Shown: positions 15,303-25,603, numbered from the stretch's first letter. The stretch is 64,000 nt of DNA from Prochlorococcus sp. HOT208_60m_813G15 (GCA_002026165.1 MWOS01000195.1:1-64000); one strand, 5' to 3'. Notes: generated from the sequence alone by a model not told the origin. Numbers and translations are program-made.

Positions 15303-15881
15303 ATGAGTATAAAAGCAATCGAATGTCCTGATGGAGTATGTCACAGTCATCATGGTGGACATGCTGTTCCAAGGCAAGCTATGCAGAAAAACCTAGAAAA
15401 GCATGGTAAAGACTGGTGCGAGAAATTAGCAGAGAGAATTTATGAAATGTCAGTTGATACTTATTCACAGACAGTCATGCCCAGTCTCCACTCAGCAGGC
15501 TGGCAAAGAAGACATTTAGATTGGGAATTTAAGCTGGCAGAAAATGATTCTGAACCTGATGAAGCTCTTGTTGAAGGAATTATTAATGCCACAGAAAGCT
15601 TTCTAAGGAGTAGTGAGGTTCATCGATTATTTATTCAAGAATTAGTTCAGGGCACATTCGAGGAAGCAAATGATAAAAAAATAATTTCTAAAGCAATAAA
15701 ATCTATCATTGAAGAAGAAATTGTTAGTTCACTAAGAGAAAAGAAAGAAACTCTTTTAAAAAAAATATCCGCAAAATTAATATCAGAAGAAAAAGTTAGC
15801 GAGGAACTTGCAATAAATTCAGCTAAAGAGGGTTTTGAGGAAGTTGAAAGGCTACTTGCAAATCACAGCGAGGCAGTCTAA
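15303..15881 (+). CDS. Conserved-looking protein with a Cys/His-rich N-terminus, 192 aa
   Basis: No family is recognised. The first 20 residues contain CPDGVCHSHHGGH, a cluster of two Cys and four His that could bind a metal. The rest is predicted soluble and mostly helical, with a strongly charged C-terminal half (EEEIVSSLREKKETLLKK) likely to form a coiled coil. It has its own upstream region, shared with divergent pntA1. A role in metal binding is inference from the motif alone. Confidence 0.75.
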   Translation: MSIKAIECPDGVCHSHHGGHAVPRQAMQKNLEKHGKDWCEKLAERIYEMSVDTYSQTVMPSLHSAGWQRRHLDWEFKLAENDSEPDEALVEGIINATESFLRSSEVHRLFIQELVQGTFEEANDKKIISKAIKSIIEEEIVSSLREKKETLLKKISAKLISEEKVSEELAINSAKEGFEEVERLLANHSEAV

Positions 15882-16035
15882 CTCTGTTTCTTTATATTTT
15901 CTTTATATTTTACTCAAAAATTGGCTCAAATATAAATTAAAGATTAAATTTTTGTTTGGAAGTACAAAGTTGTAACTTATTAGACAATACATAGGATCTC
16001 TAGTGTGTTTATCTATATACAACTTAAATCTTTGA

Positions 16036-16260
16036 ATGGACAATTTCATTAGAAAAAGGATCGACATAGCGACCTGTTGGGCAACCAATAGAATTTCTGC
16101 AATGGACACTTTAGAAAGGTATGAAGACAGTTATGCAATCGCAGAAGAATTTAGAGAGTGGATATTACATATTGGAGAGAAGAACGAAAATTTAAAAGAT
16201 TCTGTTTTAAACTTCCCAAAGGAATTAAAAAAGTTATTAGATCAAAAAGTCAACGATTGA
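16036..16260 (+). CDS. Hypothetical small soluble protein, 74 aa
   Basis: This Glu/Lys-rich, probably all-helical protein has segments such as LERYEDSYAIAEEFREWIL. No motif or family is recognised. It is followed 79 bases later by the thioredoxin reductase gene on the same strand. Amino-acid use is balanced, as in real genes here. Confidence 0.65.
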   Translation: MDNFIRKRIDIATCWATNRISAMDTLERYEDSYAIAEEFREWILHIGEKNENLKDSVLNFPKELKKLLDQKVND

Positions 16261-16339
16261 GTAATAAATCTATCGAGTGAAATCCGACCTACATTATCTG
16301 GGTTAGTTTATTATTATTAATATTGAAATTAGCAAATAA

Positions 16340-17716
16340 ATGGAGAATAAAGAGAACACTTCAAATGTAGAAAATGTTGTAATTATTGGTTCAGGTCCTG
16401 CAGGATATACAGCTGCAATTTATGCAGCAAGAGCAAATCTTCAACCATTGCTCGTTACAGGATTTAATTCTGGTGGAATTCCTGGTGGCCAATTAATGAC
16501 TACAACATTTGTTGAAAATTATCCAGGTTTTCCAGATGGTGTACTTGGTCCTGAATTAATGGATCTAATGAAAGCTCAAGCCGAAAGATGGGGCACTAAT
16601 TTATACGAAAGTGATGTTGTCTCAATAAATACTGATTCACATCCCTTTGAATTAAAAACTTTAGAAGGAACTATAAAATCTAACTCAATTATTATTGCAA
16701 CTGGAGCAAGTGCAAATAGATTAGGCGTGATAAATGAAGATAAATTCTGGAGTAAAGGAATAAGTGCTTGTGCAATATGTGATGGAGCGACCCCACAATT
16801 TAGAGGTGAAGAATTAGCTGTTATTGGAGGGGGCGACTCTGCATGTGAAGAAGCAGCATATCTCACAAAGTATGGAAGCAAAGTACATTTAATTGTTAGA
16901 TCAGAAAAATTAAGGGCTAGCGCAGCAATGGTAGATAGAGTAAAAGCTAATCCAAAGATAGAAATTCATTGGAACACAAAAGTTAAAAAAGCGGATGGCT
17001 CTGAATGGCTTGAAAAAATAGAAACTATTCACTCTCTAGAAGGTAAAGGGGAAATCAATATAAAAGGTCTTTTTTACGCGATCGGGCACACACCAAATAC
17101 GAATTTCTTAGGCAACAAAATTGATTTAGATAATAAAGGATATATTGCTTGCAAATCAGGAAGGCCAGAAACATCTATTGAAGGCATCTTCGCAGCAGGT
17201 GACGTTGTCGATTCTGAGTGGAGACAAGGAGTTACCGCTGCAGGAACTGGGTGCATGGCAGCATTAGCTACCGAAAGATGGCTAGCCGAGAAAAACTTAG
17301 CAAAAACTATAGTCAGAGAAACACCAGAACCAGAAAAAAAACTTAATTCATCAGATTTTAATGAAGAAGAAGTTAATGAAGATACTTTCGATTCAAATTC
17401 TGAATGGCAAAAAGGCAGTTATGCATTAAGGAAACTTTATCACGAGAGTAAAAAACCTATCTTAGTAATTTTTAGTTCTCCAAGTTGCGGCCCATGTCAC
17501 GTCCTGAAACCTCAATTAAAAAGGGTAATTAAAGAACTTGATGGTGCAGTGCTCGGCGTTGAAATAGATATTGATAAAGATCAAGATATTGCAAAACAAG
17601 CTGGTATAAATGGCACCCCAACAGTTCAACTCTTTAAAGAAAAGCTATTAAAAAAACAATGGCAAGGCGTCAAACAAAGAAGTGAGTTTAAAGAAGCTAT
17701 AAAAAATATTCTCTAA
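16340..17716 (+). CDS. NADPH thioredoxin reductase-thioredoxin fusion (NTRC type)
   Basis: The N-terminal 320 residues are a low-molecular-weight thioredoxin reductase: FAD motif IIGSGPAGYTAAI, redox pair C144-AI-C147 and NADPH site IGGGDSACEEA. A linker of about 40 acidic residues leads to a C-terminal thioredoxin domain with active site C383-GP-C386. Such fusions (NTRC) in cyanobacteria and chloroplasts use NADPH to reduce 2-Cys peroxiredoxins and other targets in the dark or under stress. The gene is often labelled trxB. It converges on infA with a 9-base gap. Confidence 0.95.
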   Translation: MENKENTSNVENVVIIGSGPAGYTAAIYAARANLQPLLVTGFNSGGIPGGQLMTTTFVENYPGFPDGVLGPELMDLMKAQAERWGTNLYESDVVSINTDSHPFELKTLEGTIKSNSIIIATGASANRLGVINEDKFWSKGISACAICDGATPQFRGEELAVIGGGDSACEEAAYLTKYGSKVHLIVRSEKLRASAAMVDRVKANPKIEIHWNTKVKKADGSEWLEKIETIHSLEGKGEINIKGLFYAIGHTPNTNFLGNKIDLDNKGYIACKSGRPETSIEGIFAAGDVVDSEWRQGVTAAGTGCMAALATERWLAEKNLAKTIVRETPEPEKKLNSSDFNEEEVNEDTFDSNSEWQKGSYALRKLYHESKKPILVIFSSPSCGPCHVLKPQLKRVIKELDGAVLGVEIDIDKDQDIAKQAGINGTPTVQLFKEKLLKKQWQGVKQRSEFKEAIKNIL

Positions 17717-17725
17717 AGAAACTTT

Positions 17726-17992
17726 TTACTTATTATTCCTTTTAGGATTATTTTTGTTAGTTGTAGGTCTAGCATTCCCTGCGTTTCTTTCTCTATAAGT
17801 TATCCTCCCCCTAGAGAGATCATAAGGGCTTATCTCAACTAAAACTTTATCTCCAGCTAATAGTTTAATTCTAAATTTAGTCAATTTACCTGCGGCTCTG
17901 CATAAACATTGATGTCCTTCAGGTTGTTCCAAGGTAACCAAATAAAATCCATTCCCCTGCTCTTTTTCTATAACACCTGAAGTTTCAATCAT
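17726..17992 (-). CDS. infA: Translation initiation factor IF-1
   Basis: The S1-like/OB-fold protein has ETSGVIEKEQGNGFYLVTLE near the start and LLAGDKVLVEISPYDLSRGRITYR at the end of the fold. It binds the ribosomal A site during initiation. I start at ATG 17990-17992; a TTG one codon upstream is possible. The C-terminus carries an extra basic Asn/Lys tail of about 18 residues beyond the usual 70-odd residues. Confidence 0.92.
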   Translation of the reverse strand: MIETSGVIEKEQGNGFYLVTLEQPEGHQCLCRAAGKLTKFRIKLLAGDKVLVEISPYDLSRGRITYRERNAGNARPTTNKNNPKRNNK

Positions 17993-18085
17993 CAATTAAT
18001 CTTTTTACTAATTTCATATTATCAGAAAAAGATTGGCCAAAATTGATTTAAGAAAAAATAAATACGCAAAAATATGAAATTCAAT

Positions 18086-18298
18086 TTAAATTGAAAGTTT
18101 AATTTCATTAATTATTTGAAGTTGACCATAGTAAAAATTTGCTTTTGCAATTTTTTCAGAATCCTCTAATTGATCAAAAAAAACAAACCCAAGACTTTCC
18201 CATAATGACGATCCGCAAACATTATTCAATTCATTTTTTGCTTCTTTTGCAAAATTATCTAGTTTTCGTTCAAGATTTTTAGACTTGGAAACAGACAT
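18086..18298 (-). CDS. Hypothetical protein, 70 aa
   Basis: The protein starts at ATG 18298; four in-frame codons upstream would need a TTG start. It is soluble with a basic N-terminus (SVSKSKNLERKLDNFAKEAKNEL) and a helical, aromatic C-terminal half (SLWESLGFVFFDQLED). No family is recognised. It lies downstream of ycf39 on the same strand, 54 bases away. Confidence 0.6.
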   Translation of the reverse strand: MSVSKSKNLERKLDNFAKEAKNELNNVCGSSLWESLGFVFFDQLEDSEKIAKANFYYGQLQIINEIKLSI

Positions 18299-18352
18299 AA
18301 CGAGTAACAATTATATAGTACAAATATACTATACTGATCTAAAATTGCAATA

Positions 18353-19315
18353 TTAAAAAGGTAATCTCTTTTTTTCTTCAATATTTAGATCTGCTTCCAT
18401 TTCCCTCAATCTTTTAAGTATTTGTTGGTAGTACTCTTTTATATAACTCTCTAGTGAAGTCATATCTTCTTTTTTTAGATCCAATATTTCGTAGGTTTTG
18501 CTCATATCAGCATCTAATGATTCACCACTGCTAGTTACTTCAGCGAAAGCCAATCTTTCAGCAACATTTAAAGAGTCTTGGAAAAAAGAAACTACTTTCT
18601 GTGTAACAGTAATCAGAAAAGGAGAAACTCTAAAAATTTTAGCCTTCTTTTCGCTAAATTTTTCACATAGGGATATGACTTCGTTTGAATCCCAAGCCTT
18701 GGGACCAACCAATGGCAATGATGTTCTATAAGTTTTTGGATTATTAAGAGCTGCGATAATAACTTTTGCCATGTCTTGAGTATTCATATATGCGATTTTA
18801 GTTGGAGTTCCACTCATCCATACTGCTTGACTATCTAAAATTGGAATAGCAAATTGACCTATAATTCCTTGCATAAAAGCTGCACATTTGAAGATTGTAT
18901 AGTCTAGATGAGATTTTTCAAGAAGTTTTTCGGTACAATATTTAATGTCCATTAATGGAACATTTCTAAATTTATCTGTTAAAAGAATTGAAAGAAATAT
19001 TACTCTTTTTACATTTAAAGATTCACAAGCATTGAACAAATTGACTTTTCCATCCCAATCTATTTCATAAATACTTTTAGGATCATCTGGTTTACTGGTG
19101 GCAGCATCAATAACAACTTCAATATCTTGCAATGAATATTCAATATCGGAAGAATTCAATAGATTTCCTTTTGTTAGCTCACACCCCCATTCTTGTAAAA
19201 AAGAAGCTTTTCTTGGGTTTCTAACAAAGCATCTTACTTCGTGTCCATCTTCTATAGCTTGCTTTGCTATTTGCCTACCAAGTGTACCTGTTGCGCCTAC
19301 TAAAAGAATCTTCAT
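18353..19315 (-). CDS. ycf39: Ycf39-type photosystem II assembly factor
   Basis: The 320-residue atypical short-chain dehydrogenase/NmrA-like protein begins MKILLVGATGTLGRQIAKQA (NAD(P)-binding loop at residues 7-13) and contains RCFVRNPRKASFLQEWG, a typical Ycf39 segment. In cyanobacteria Ycf39 works with HLIPs in delivering chlorophyll to nascent D1. It follows petM by 57 bases on the same strand. The presence of hli genes in this window fits that partnership, although they are not adjacent. Confidence 0.9.
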   Translation of the reverse strand: MKILLVGATGTLGRQIAKQAIEDGHEVRCFVRNPRKASFLQEWGCELTKGNLLNSSDIEYSLQDIEVVIDAATSKPDDPKSIYEIDWDGKVNLFNACESLNVKRVIFLSILLTDKFRNVPLMDIKYCTEKLLEKSHLDYTIFKCAAFMQGIIGQFAIPILDSQAVWMSGTPTKIAYMNTQDMAKVIIAALNNPKTYRTSLPLVGPKAWDSNEVISLCEKFSEKKAKIFRVSPFLITVTQKVVSFFQDSLNVAERLAFAEVTSSGESLDADMSKTYEILDLKKEDMTSLESYIKEYYQQILKRLREMEADLNIEEKKRLPF

Positions 19316-19372
19316 ATTTAAGATTTACTTAACTTTTAGAACATAACTCAATTTGTTATCTATTCGTGAGAA

Positions 19373-19471
19373 TCAATCCCCCTGAAACTTTAATAATAAT
19401 GCACCACCAACTAATCCTATTGGTATCAATATCCAAAAAACTGCTGCAATACTAAAAATTTCTTTAGCCAT
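19373..19471 (-). CDS. petM: Cytochrome b6f complex subunit VII (PetM)
   Basis: This 32-residue protein has one hydrophobic helix ([21 protein letters not shown]) and a short KFQGD tail, which matches PetM in size and sequence. It is a peripheral single-helix subunit of the thylakoid cytochrome b6f complex. The frame runs from ATG (19469-19471) to TGA (19373-19375) and lies directly upstream of ycf39. Confidence 0.93.
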
Positions 19472-19564
19472 AGTAAAATTTATTGATTAGTATAATCTAC
19501 ATTTAATATACATTTATTTGTTAAAAAAGTAGATAATGCAAATATCTTGAAAATTTTTGAATTT

Positions 19565-20515
19565 ATGAATAATGAATTTAAAGAAGATAATATTAACGTT
19601 CCAAATTACTGGAATTGGAATGGTTTTAAAATTTGTTGGAGTGTTGCAGGCGAAGAAAATGAAATCCCAATCATCTTTCTCCATGGATTTGGCGCCAGTC
19701 GAAAACATTGGAGAAATAACTTAGAGTATTTTTCAAAAAGGAATTTCGCTGCCTATTCTTTGGATTTAATAGGATTTGGGGATTCAGATCAACCAGGTAT
19801 AAGACAGATTGGGAGATTAAATAATGAGATTTGGAGTAATCAAGTAAAAGACTTTATTGCACAGGTCATTAGACCAAAGAATTCTGGAAAAGTAATTCTT
19901 ATTGGCAATTCCCTTGGATCATTAGTGGCTTTAACTTGTGCTGTTTCAATAGAAGACAAAATTGCAACAGTTATTGCATCGCCTCTACCAGACCAAATTC
20001 AAGAAAACAAGAAAATTATCATAAATAAACCATTATTAAAAAAATTTAAAAACATATTCATAACAATATTTTTTATATTTTTCCCTTTAGAGATTATTCT
20101 ATTTCTAATAACAAAATTAGGGGTAATAAAACTTGGTCTAAATTCTGCATATTTCAAAAAAGATAATATTGATAGCGAATTAATAAATTTGGTAACAAAA
20201 CCAGTCTTAAGGAGAACCTCAGCAAGAACCTTAAGGGCAATGTGTATTGGAATGTCTTCAAGAGATGAAAAATTTAAATCCTCTTACCTTTTAAAGAGAC
20301 TCAGCGCCTCAAAAAAAGTTCCTTTCCTATTAATTTGGGGCGATAAAGATAATTTCATACCTTTGTTTATTGGTAAAAAGATTGCAAATTTCCATAGATG
20401 GGTAAAATTAAAAATAATATCCAATTCAGGGCATTGTATTCATGATGAAGATCCCTCAATATTTAATAAGGTTTCTTATGAATGGATTAAAGATTTAAAA
20501 CACCTTAAAATATGA
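19565..20515 (+). CDS. Alpha/beta hydrolase
   Basis: The 316-residue protein has [13 protein letters not shown] (oxyanion region), [13 protein letters not shown], the nucleophile elbow [11 protein letters not shown], a late Asp in [10 protein letters not shown] and His in [11 protein letters not shown], so the catalytic triad looks intact. The substrate is unknown. I start at ATG 19565; an in-frame TTG at 19547 would add six residues. The stop overlaps the ilvH start as ATGA, so the two are coupled. Confidence 0.85.
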   Translation: MNNEFKEDNINVPNYWNWNGFKICWSVAGEENEIPIIFLHGFGASRKHWRNNLEYFSKRNFAAYSLDLIGFGDSDQPGIRQIGRLNNEIWSNQVKDFIAQVIRPKNSGKVILIGNSLGSLVALTCAVSIEDKIATVIASPLPDQIQENKKIIINKPLLKKFKNIFITIFFIFFPLEIILFLITKLGVIKLGLNSAYFKKDNIDSELINLVTKPVLRRTSARTLRAMCIGMSSRDEKFKSSYLLKRLSASKKVPFLLIWGDKDNFIPLFIGKKIANFHRWVKLKIISNSGHCIHDEDPSIFNKVSYEWIKDLKHLKI

Positions 20516-21036
20516 AACATACACTATCAGTTCTAGTAGAAGACGAATCTGGAGCTCTAAGTAGAATATCAGGCCTCTTTGCTAGAAGGGGATTCAACAT
20601 AGATAGCCTCGCAGTTGGCCCTGCAGAATCTAAAGGTATTTCTAGATTAACAATGGTAGTAGAAGGTGATGATGAGACTCTTCAACAAATGACTAAGCAA
20701 CTCAATAAATTATTTAATGTTCTTGGAGTAGTTGATTTTACTAATCTCGCAGCAGTTGAAAGGGAATTGATGTTACTAAAAGTTTCATCTAAGGAAGATA
20801 CTAGGAGTAATATATTAGATATAGTCCAGATTTTCCGTGCAAAAGTTGTTGATGTTTCAGATATGGCCTTAACACTCGAAGTAGTTGGAGATCCTGGTAA
20901 GTTAGTCGCTTTAGAAAAATTACTCGAACCATATGGCATCCTTGAAATAGCAAGAACTGGGAAGGTAGCTCTTAAACGCTCTTCAGGAGTTAATACAGAA
21001 ATGTTGAAAATAAACAAATATTCTCTAGAAATTTAA
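20512..21036 (+). CDS. ilvH: Acetolactate synthase regulatory (small) subunit
   Basis: The 174-residue protein begins with an ACT domain ([33 protein letters not shown]) and ends with the conserved C-terminal domain ([26 protein letters not shown]). It binds valine and activates and feedback-regulates the catalytic IlvB subunit in branched-chain amino acid synthesis. The ilvB gene is not in this window. It overlaps the convergent cyclophilin gene by 4 bases. Confidence 0.95.
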   Translation: MKHTLSVLVEDESGALSRISGLFARRGFNIDSLAVGPAESKGISRLTMVVEGDDETLQQMTKQLNKLFNVLGVVDFTNLAAVERELMLLKVSSKEDTRSNILDIVQIFRAKVVDVSDMALTLEVVGDPGKLVALEKLLEPYGILEIARTGKVALKRSSGVNTEMLKINKYSLEI

Positions 21037-21689
21037 TTAGATATCTCTACGTCCTCAATAAAGTCTTGGTTATTTATACTTTTGAGGACTTCTATTCCTT
21101 TAATAATTTTTCCAAAAATTGAATATCTACCGTCTAACTCCGGAATTTTATTAGTTACAAAAAAAAATTCAGTCGAGGAAGAATTATTCTTCCCACTCTT
21201 TATCATAGCGAGTGAACCACTTTCAAAAGCATTAACTAAATTTTGAGTTTCATTAGGATCTTTTATTTGATAGTTGTATCTTGGTTTAGTTTCTTCTTTG
21301 AATTTTATTTCTAAAGGTATTGAAAGAATTTTTTTATTTAATTTTTGATTTCGCTGAATAAAAGTTTTATTTTCTTGATGAATGCCCCCGTGAATAAATT
21401 TTAGTTGGGGATAGTTTAATATTTTATAAAATTTTTGATTTACATAAATATTATTTTTTATGTTTTCTAGAAAGTTTGACACTGTTACTGGATTATCTTT
21501 ACCAAATAATTGAACCTCAATATCACCTTTAGAAGTTTTAAAGATGATTATTTTATTATCTTTGATACAACTAAAATTAAGTTTTTGGCAGTAATAATTT
21601 GAATCAATCTTATTATTATAATTACAAGCTTGCACCAAAAGCAAAACCTGTATTAATGATAATGCTTTTAAAACATAAGTTTTTTTTAT
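21033..21689 (-). CDS. Cyclophilin-type peptidyl-prolyl isomerase, probable lipoprotein with AUA start
   Basis: The mature part is a cyclophilin-like domain ([57 protein letters not shown]). Without upstream extension, the first usable start is TTG at 21644, which cuts through a signal peptide. Reading the frame upstream gives [13 protein letters not shown] followed by VLLLVQAC, a textbook lipoprotein signal with lipobox LVQAC. The only start-like codon there is ATA at 21687-21689. It sits 7 bases after a GGAGG ribosome site and overlaps the ycf4 stop. I therefore propose an AUA start and a 218-residue lipoprotein; the start is inference. Confidence 0.8.
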   Translation of the reverse strand: MKKTYVLKALSLIQVLLLVQACNYNNKIDSNYYCQKLNFSCIKDNKIIIFKTSKGDIEVQLFGKDNPVTVSNFLENIKNNIYVNQKFYKILNYPQLKFIHGGIHQENKTFIQRNQKLNKKILSIPLEIKFKEETKPRYNYQIKDPNETQNLVNAFESGSLAMIKSGKNNSSSTEFFFVTNKIPELDGRYSIFGKIIKGIEVLKSINNQDFIEDVEISN

Positions 21690-22243
21690 TTTAAGCCCTC
21701 CAAATTAACATTCAGAAATTTAGCTAGCCGAGCTCCCTCTTCTTCTACCTGAAGGAGTGGTTTAAGTTCACCTGCTCCGCTCAGAGGTAGAGGTTTTTTT
21801 CTACCTTTAAGTACTAAAGCAATTCTTCTTCTAGGATTAAAACCCTCACTTATATCCAACTTAACTGATTTAATTTCATCGAAATTCAATTTCACATTAA
21901 TTTCTTTAAAAAGACCTTTTCTTTTTATTTCTACTGATTTTGATGACTTATCAAAATAATTACTCCCTGAACCAAAGTTAATATAAACCAAATACCATAA
22001 ATAAATATTTAGTAAATTTGCTATTACTCCATAAGCTCCCATTATTATTCCTTGAGGTATGAACAATAAAGTTGATGGATTCCCAAGAGGCAATAGATCT
22101 CTTCCTGTGTAGCTAGAAATTGAAGCCAAAATAAAACCAACACCCCCAATTGTTAGCATTCCACCAACTATATAGTTAGAAATTTTTCTTGATCCACCAA
22201 TTTTTTGTTCGATTTTATCGAAAGACTTGAGGTCTGAATTCAT
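21686..22243 (-). CDS. ycf4: Photosystem I assembly protein Ycf4
   Basis: The 185-residue protein has two N-terminal membrane helices (about residues 24-46 and 63-88) and a soluble C-terminal domain. It contains INFGSGSNYFDK, a conserved Ycf4 region, and ends [16 protein letters not shown]. Ycf4 helps assemble photosystem I on the thylakoid membrane. The stop overlaps the likely start of the cyclophilin gene, so the two probably form an operon. Confidence 0.93.
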   Translation of the reverse strand: MNSDLKSFDKIEQKIGGSRKISNYIVGGMLTIGGVGFILASISSYTGRDLLPLGNPSTLLFIPQGIIMGAYGVIANLLNIYLWYLVYINFGSGSNYFDKSSKSVEIKRKGLFKEINVKLNFDEIKSVKLDISEGFNPRRRIALVLKGRKKPLPLSGAGELKPLLQVEEEGARLAKFLNVNLEGLK

Positions 22244-22425
22244 TTTTATCTTTTTTTAGAGCCTAATTCAGATAATTTAACAAACTAAGGGAGTATTCTT
22301 ACCTAATTTTTAATAAAAAAGTCAGGAAAGCTTTACAAGGCATTTCAGATATACAAATATTTCCCCACATTACTCTCAATCTTTGTTACAGTCACTGCGT
22401 ATCCCGAAGCTAAAAACGATTTCTC

Positions 22426-23502
22426 ATGACGATCGCAGTTGGTAGCGCCCCACAAAGAGGATGGTTTGATGTCCTCGATGATTGGTTGAAGCGCGACCGC
22501 TTTGTATTTATTGGTTGGTCCGGACTACTTCTACTTCCTTGTGCATATCTTGCTATAGGCGGTTGGTTCGTCGGAACAACATTTGTTACCTCTTGGTACA
22601 CACATGGAGTTGCAAGCTCATACCTCGAAGGTTGTAACTTTTTAACAGCAGCTGTAAGCACCCCTGGTGATGCCATGGGACACAGTCTTCTATTTTTATG
22701 GGGTCCTGAAGCCCAAGGTAGTTTCGTAAGATGGCTACAACTTGGTGGACTTTGGAACTTCGTTGCATTACATGGAGTATTTGGCCTAATTGGTTTTATG
22801 CTTCGTCAGTTTGAAATTGCTGGTCTTGTTGGAATTAGACCATACAACGCTTTAGCATTCTCAGCAGTAATTGCAGTTTTCACAAGTATTTTCCTTATTT
22901 ATCCTTTAGGACAGCATAGTTGGTTCTTCGCACCTTCATTCGGTGTTGCAGCAATCTTCCGTTACATTCTGTTCATTCAAGGTTTTCACAATATTACTTT
23001 AAATCCATTCCATATGATGGGTGTTGCTGGAATTCTTGGTGGTGCTCTACTTTGTGCTATCCATGGAGCTACAGTACAAAACACTTTGTATGAAGATACA
23101 AGTATTTATACAGATGGTAAGGTTCAAAGTTCAACATTTAGAGCTTTTGACCCTACTCAAGAAGAAGAAACCTATTCAATGATTACAGCGAATAGATTCT
23201 GGAGTCAAATCTTCGGTATTGCTTTCTCAAACAAGCGTTTCTTACATTTCTTGATGCTATTTGTACCTGTTATGGGTATGTGGACATCTTCAATTGGTAT
23301 TGTAGGCTTAGCACTAAACTTAAGAGCTTATGATTTCGTAAGCCAAGAAATCCGTGCAGCAGAAGATCCAGAATTTGAAACTTTCTATACAAAAAATATA
23401 CTTTTGAACGAAGGTATGCGAGCATGGATGTCTTCTGTGGATCAACCACACGAAAACTTTGTATTCCCTGAGGAGGTTCTTCCACGTGGAAACGCCCTTT
23501 AA
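22426..23502 (+). CDS. psbD: Photosystem II D2 reaction-centre protein
   Basis: The protein has the family start ([20 protein letters not shown]), five membrane helices and the conserved reaction-centre stretches [20 protein letters not shown] and [19 protein letters not shown]2 pairs with D1 to bind P680 chlorophylls, pheophytin and plastoquinone QA. At 358 residues it is slightly longer than the usual 352. It has a 182-base upstream region and overlaps psbC by 17 bases. Confidence 0.99.
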   Translation: MTIAVGSAPQRGWFDVLDDWLKRDRFVFIGWSGLLLLPCAYLAIGGWFVGTTFVTSWYTHGVASSYLEGCNFLTAAVSTPGDAMGHSLLFLWGPEAQGSFVRWLQLGGLWNFVALHGVFGLIGFMLRQFEIAGLVGIRPYNALAFSAVIAVFTSIFLIYPLGQHSWFFAPSFGVAAIFRYILFIQGFHNITLNPFHMMGVAGILGGALLCAIHGATVQNTLYEDTSIYTDGKVQSSTFRAFDPTQEEETYSMITANRFWSQIFGIAFSNKRFLHFLMLFVPVMGMWTSSIGIVGLALNLRAYDFVSQEIRAAEDPEFETFYTKNILLNEGMRAWMSSVDQPHENFVFPEEVLPRGNAL

Positions 23503-24868
23503 TAATCTATTAAGAGCTCCAAACCAAAGTATTGAGGAAACTGGTTATGCCTGGTATGTAGGTAACGCTAGATTAATCAATTTATCTGGACGTTTATTAG
23601 GAGCTCACATTGCTCACTCTGGACTAATAGTCTTTTGGGCGGGAGCAATGATGCTCTTTGAGGTTAATCATTTTACTTTTGATAAACCAATGTGGGAGCA
23701 AGGTTTAATCTGTATGCCACACGTTGCAATGTTTGGCTATGGAATAGGCCCAGGTGGTGAAGTTACTGATATCATGCCATTCTTCCAAGCAGGTGTGGTT
23801 CATTTGATAGCTTCCGCTGTACTTGGTTTTGGTGGTATTTATCATTCATTAGCAGGTCCAGAAAAACTTGAAGAAGATTTTCCATTTTTCTCAACTGATT
23901 GGAGAGACAAAAATCAAATGACAAACATCCTCGGATATCATTTGATTGTTCTAGGTGTTGGTGCATTAGCATGGTCAATAAACTGGTGTTTTATTGGCGG
24001 TGCATATGACACATGGGCACCTGGTGGTGGTGAAGTCAGACTTGTAAACCCAACTTTGGATCCAAGAGTTATTCTTGGTTATCTATTCAGATCTCCATGG
24101 GGAGGAGCTGGTTCAATAATCGGTGTTAACTCCATTGAGGATATTGTTGGTGGACATGTTTATGTGGGTATTACTGCAATTATTGGAGGAATATTCCATA
24201 TCTTTACTAAGCCTTTTGGATGGGCAAGAAGAGCATTCATTTGGAACGGTGAAGGACTATTAAGTTATGCACTTGGTGGAATTTGTGTAGCAAGTTTTAT
24301 TGCTTCAACATTCATCTGGTTTAACAACACTGCTTACCCTTCAGAGTTTTATGGCCCAACAAATGCTGAAGCTTCACAAGCCCAAAGTTTTACTTTCCTA
24401 GTGAGAGATCAAAGAATTGGAGCTAACGTAGGTTCAACAATGGGACCAACAGGTCTAGGTAAGTATCTCATGAGATCTCCTACTGGTGAAATTATATTTG
24501 GTGGTGAAACAATGAGATTTTGGGATTTCAGAGGTCCATGGTTAGAGCCTTTAAGAGGTCCTAACGGATTGAGCCTTGAGAAAATCCAAAATGATATTCA
24601 GCCTTGGCAGGTAAGAAGAGCAGCTGAATATATGACTCATGCTCCTAACGCTTCTATCAACTCTGTTGGTGGAATCATTACAGAGCCTAATGCTGTTAAC
24701 TTCGTTAACTTAAGACAATGGTTAGCTGCAGCTCAATTCTTCCTAGGATGGTTTACATTCATCGGTCACCTTTGGCATGCTGGACGTGCTAGAGCGGCCG
24801 CTGCAGGTTTCGAAAAAGGAATCGACAGAAAGAGTGAACCAGCTCTAGAAATGCCTGATTTAGATTAA
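23486..24868 (+). CDS. psbC: Photosystem II CP43 antenna protein
   Basis: The 460-residue protein has six membrane helices and many chlorophyll-ligating His. It also has the large lumenal loop that supplies a manganese-cluster ligand (the [28 protein letters not shown] region, split near residues 325-352). I start at GTG 23486, which gives VETPFNN. An AGGAGG site lies 9 bases upstream inside psbD, and the in-frame TTG at 23459 would bury that site. The 17-base overlap with psbD is the standard cyanobacterial psbDC arrangement. A terminator follows. Confidence 0.98.
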   Translation: METPFNNLLRAPNQSIEETGYAWYVGNARLINLSGRLLGAHIAHSGLIVFWAGAMMLFEVNHFTFDKPMWEQGLICMPHVAMFGYGIGPGGEVTDIMPFFQAGVVHLIASAVLGFGGIYHSLAGPEKLEEDFPFFSTDWRDKNQMTNILGYHLIVLGVGALAWSINWCFIGGAYDTWAPGGGEVRLVNPTLDPRVILGYLFRSPWGGAGSIIGVNSIEDIVGGHVYVGITAIIGGIFHIFTKPFGWARRAFIWNGEGLLSYALGGICVASFIASTFIWFNNTAYPSEFYGPTNAEASQAQSFTFLVRDQRIGANVGSTMGPTGLGKYLMRSPTGEIIFGGETMRFWDFRGPWLEPLRGPNGLSLEKIQNDIQPWQVRRAAEYMTHAPNASINSVGGIITEPNAVNFVNLRQWLAAAQFFLGWFTFIGHLWHAGRARAAAAGFEKGIDRKSEPALEMPDLD

Positions 24869-24884
24869 TTTCTATCTCAACTAA

Positions 24885-24914
24885 AAAACCCTATCTTCGG
24901 ATAGGGTTTTTTTT
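24885..24914 (+). terminator. Terminator after psbDC, probably bidirectional
   Basis: CCCTATC (24889-24895) and GATAGGG (24900-24906) pair around a stable TTCG tetraloop. They are followed by eight U on the plus strand and preceded by six A, so the hairpin can also end the convergent maf transcript. Confidence 0.88.
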
Positions 24915-24925
24915 GCTCAATTTTA

Positions 24926-25537
24926 TTATCTATATAAATTTTCTCTAAGCCATGGCAAACTTAATCCCATTACATTACTGAAGCAACCCTCTATTTTTTC
25001 TATATATTTGCCGCCTATACCTTCCAAGGCAAATCCTCCTGCGCAGTATAAAGGTTCATTTGTATCTACATAACTCTTGATTTCCCAATCTTCCAAATTA
25101 GAAAAATAAACTTTTGAACTTACTGTTTTTTTTATTATTTCAGTCATTTTAAAAATTTTGGAAGTTGAATCAAAATTCCCAATTATTAGAGTATGACCAG
25201 TGTGTAAAAAACCAAATTCTCCAGACATTTTTTTCCATCTAATAAAGGCTTCCTCTTTATTAAATGGTTTTCCATAAGCTTCTCCTTTAAATTCAAAAAT
25301 TGAATCGCACCCAAGTATTTCCAAAGGACCATAATTAAATTCTTCGGGTAATGATATGTTTTGAATATTTTCAGATAAACTATTAGCCTTTTGAAAAGAT
25401 AATTCCAAAGCTAGATTAAATATATTCTTTTCTTGAATAGTAGTTTCATCAAAGTTACTTGATATTTGGATAAATGCGATTTGACAATTTTCTAGTAATT
25501 TCTTTCTAGATTGAGATGCAGAGGCTAGAATTAACAC
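24926..25537 (-). CDS. maf: Maf-type nucleotide pyrophosphatase
   Basis: The 203-residue protein begins [17 protein letters not shown], the Maf signature. It carries [42 protein letters not shown] and a late [20 protein letters not shown], with the metal-binding Asp and substrate loops expected. The family hydrolyses non-canonical or pyrimidine nucleoside triphosphates. It converges on psbC. Confidence 0.9.
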   Translation of the reverse strand: MLILASASQSRKKLLENCQIAFIQISSNFDETTIQEKNIFNLALELSFQKANSLSENIQNISLPEEFNYGPLEILGCDSIFEFKGEAYGKPFNKEEAFIRWKKMSGEFGFLHTGHTLIIGNFDSTSKIFKMTEIIKKTVSSKVYFSNLEDWEIKSYVDTNEPLYCAGGFALEGIGGKYIEKIEGCFSNVMGLSLPWLRENLYR

Positions 25538-25603
25538 AAATTTTTAACCAAATTATAATTCAATTTAATAATTAATAAATTTTAAAATTAATATAAATTA
25601 CTA

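Noticed and set aside
22331-22425. HLR1-like sites upstream of psbD (CTTTACAA and GTTACAGT)
   Set aside because: Each half-site lacks a partner with correct two-base spacing; second halves have three or more mismatches.
23459-23485. Longer psbC start at TTG 23459
   Set aside because: An AGGAGG ribosome site lies inside this segment at the right distance from GTG 23486, the family's expected start.
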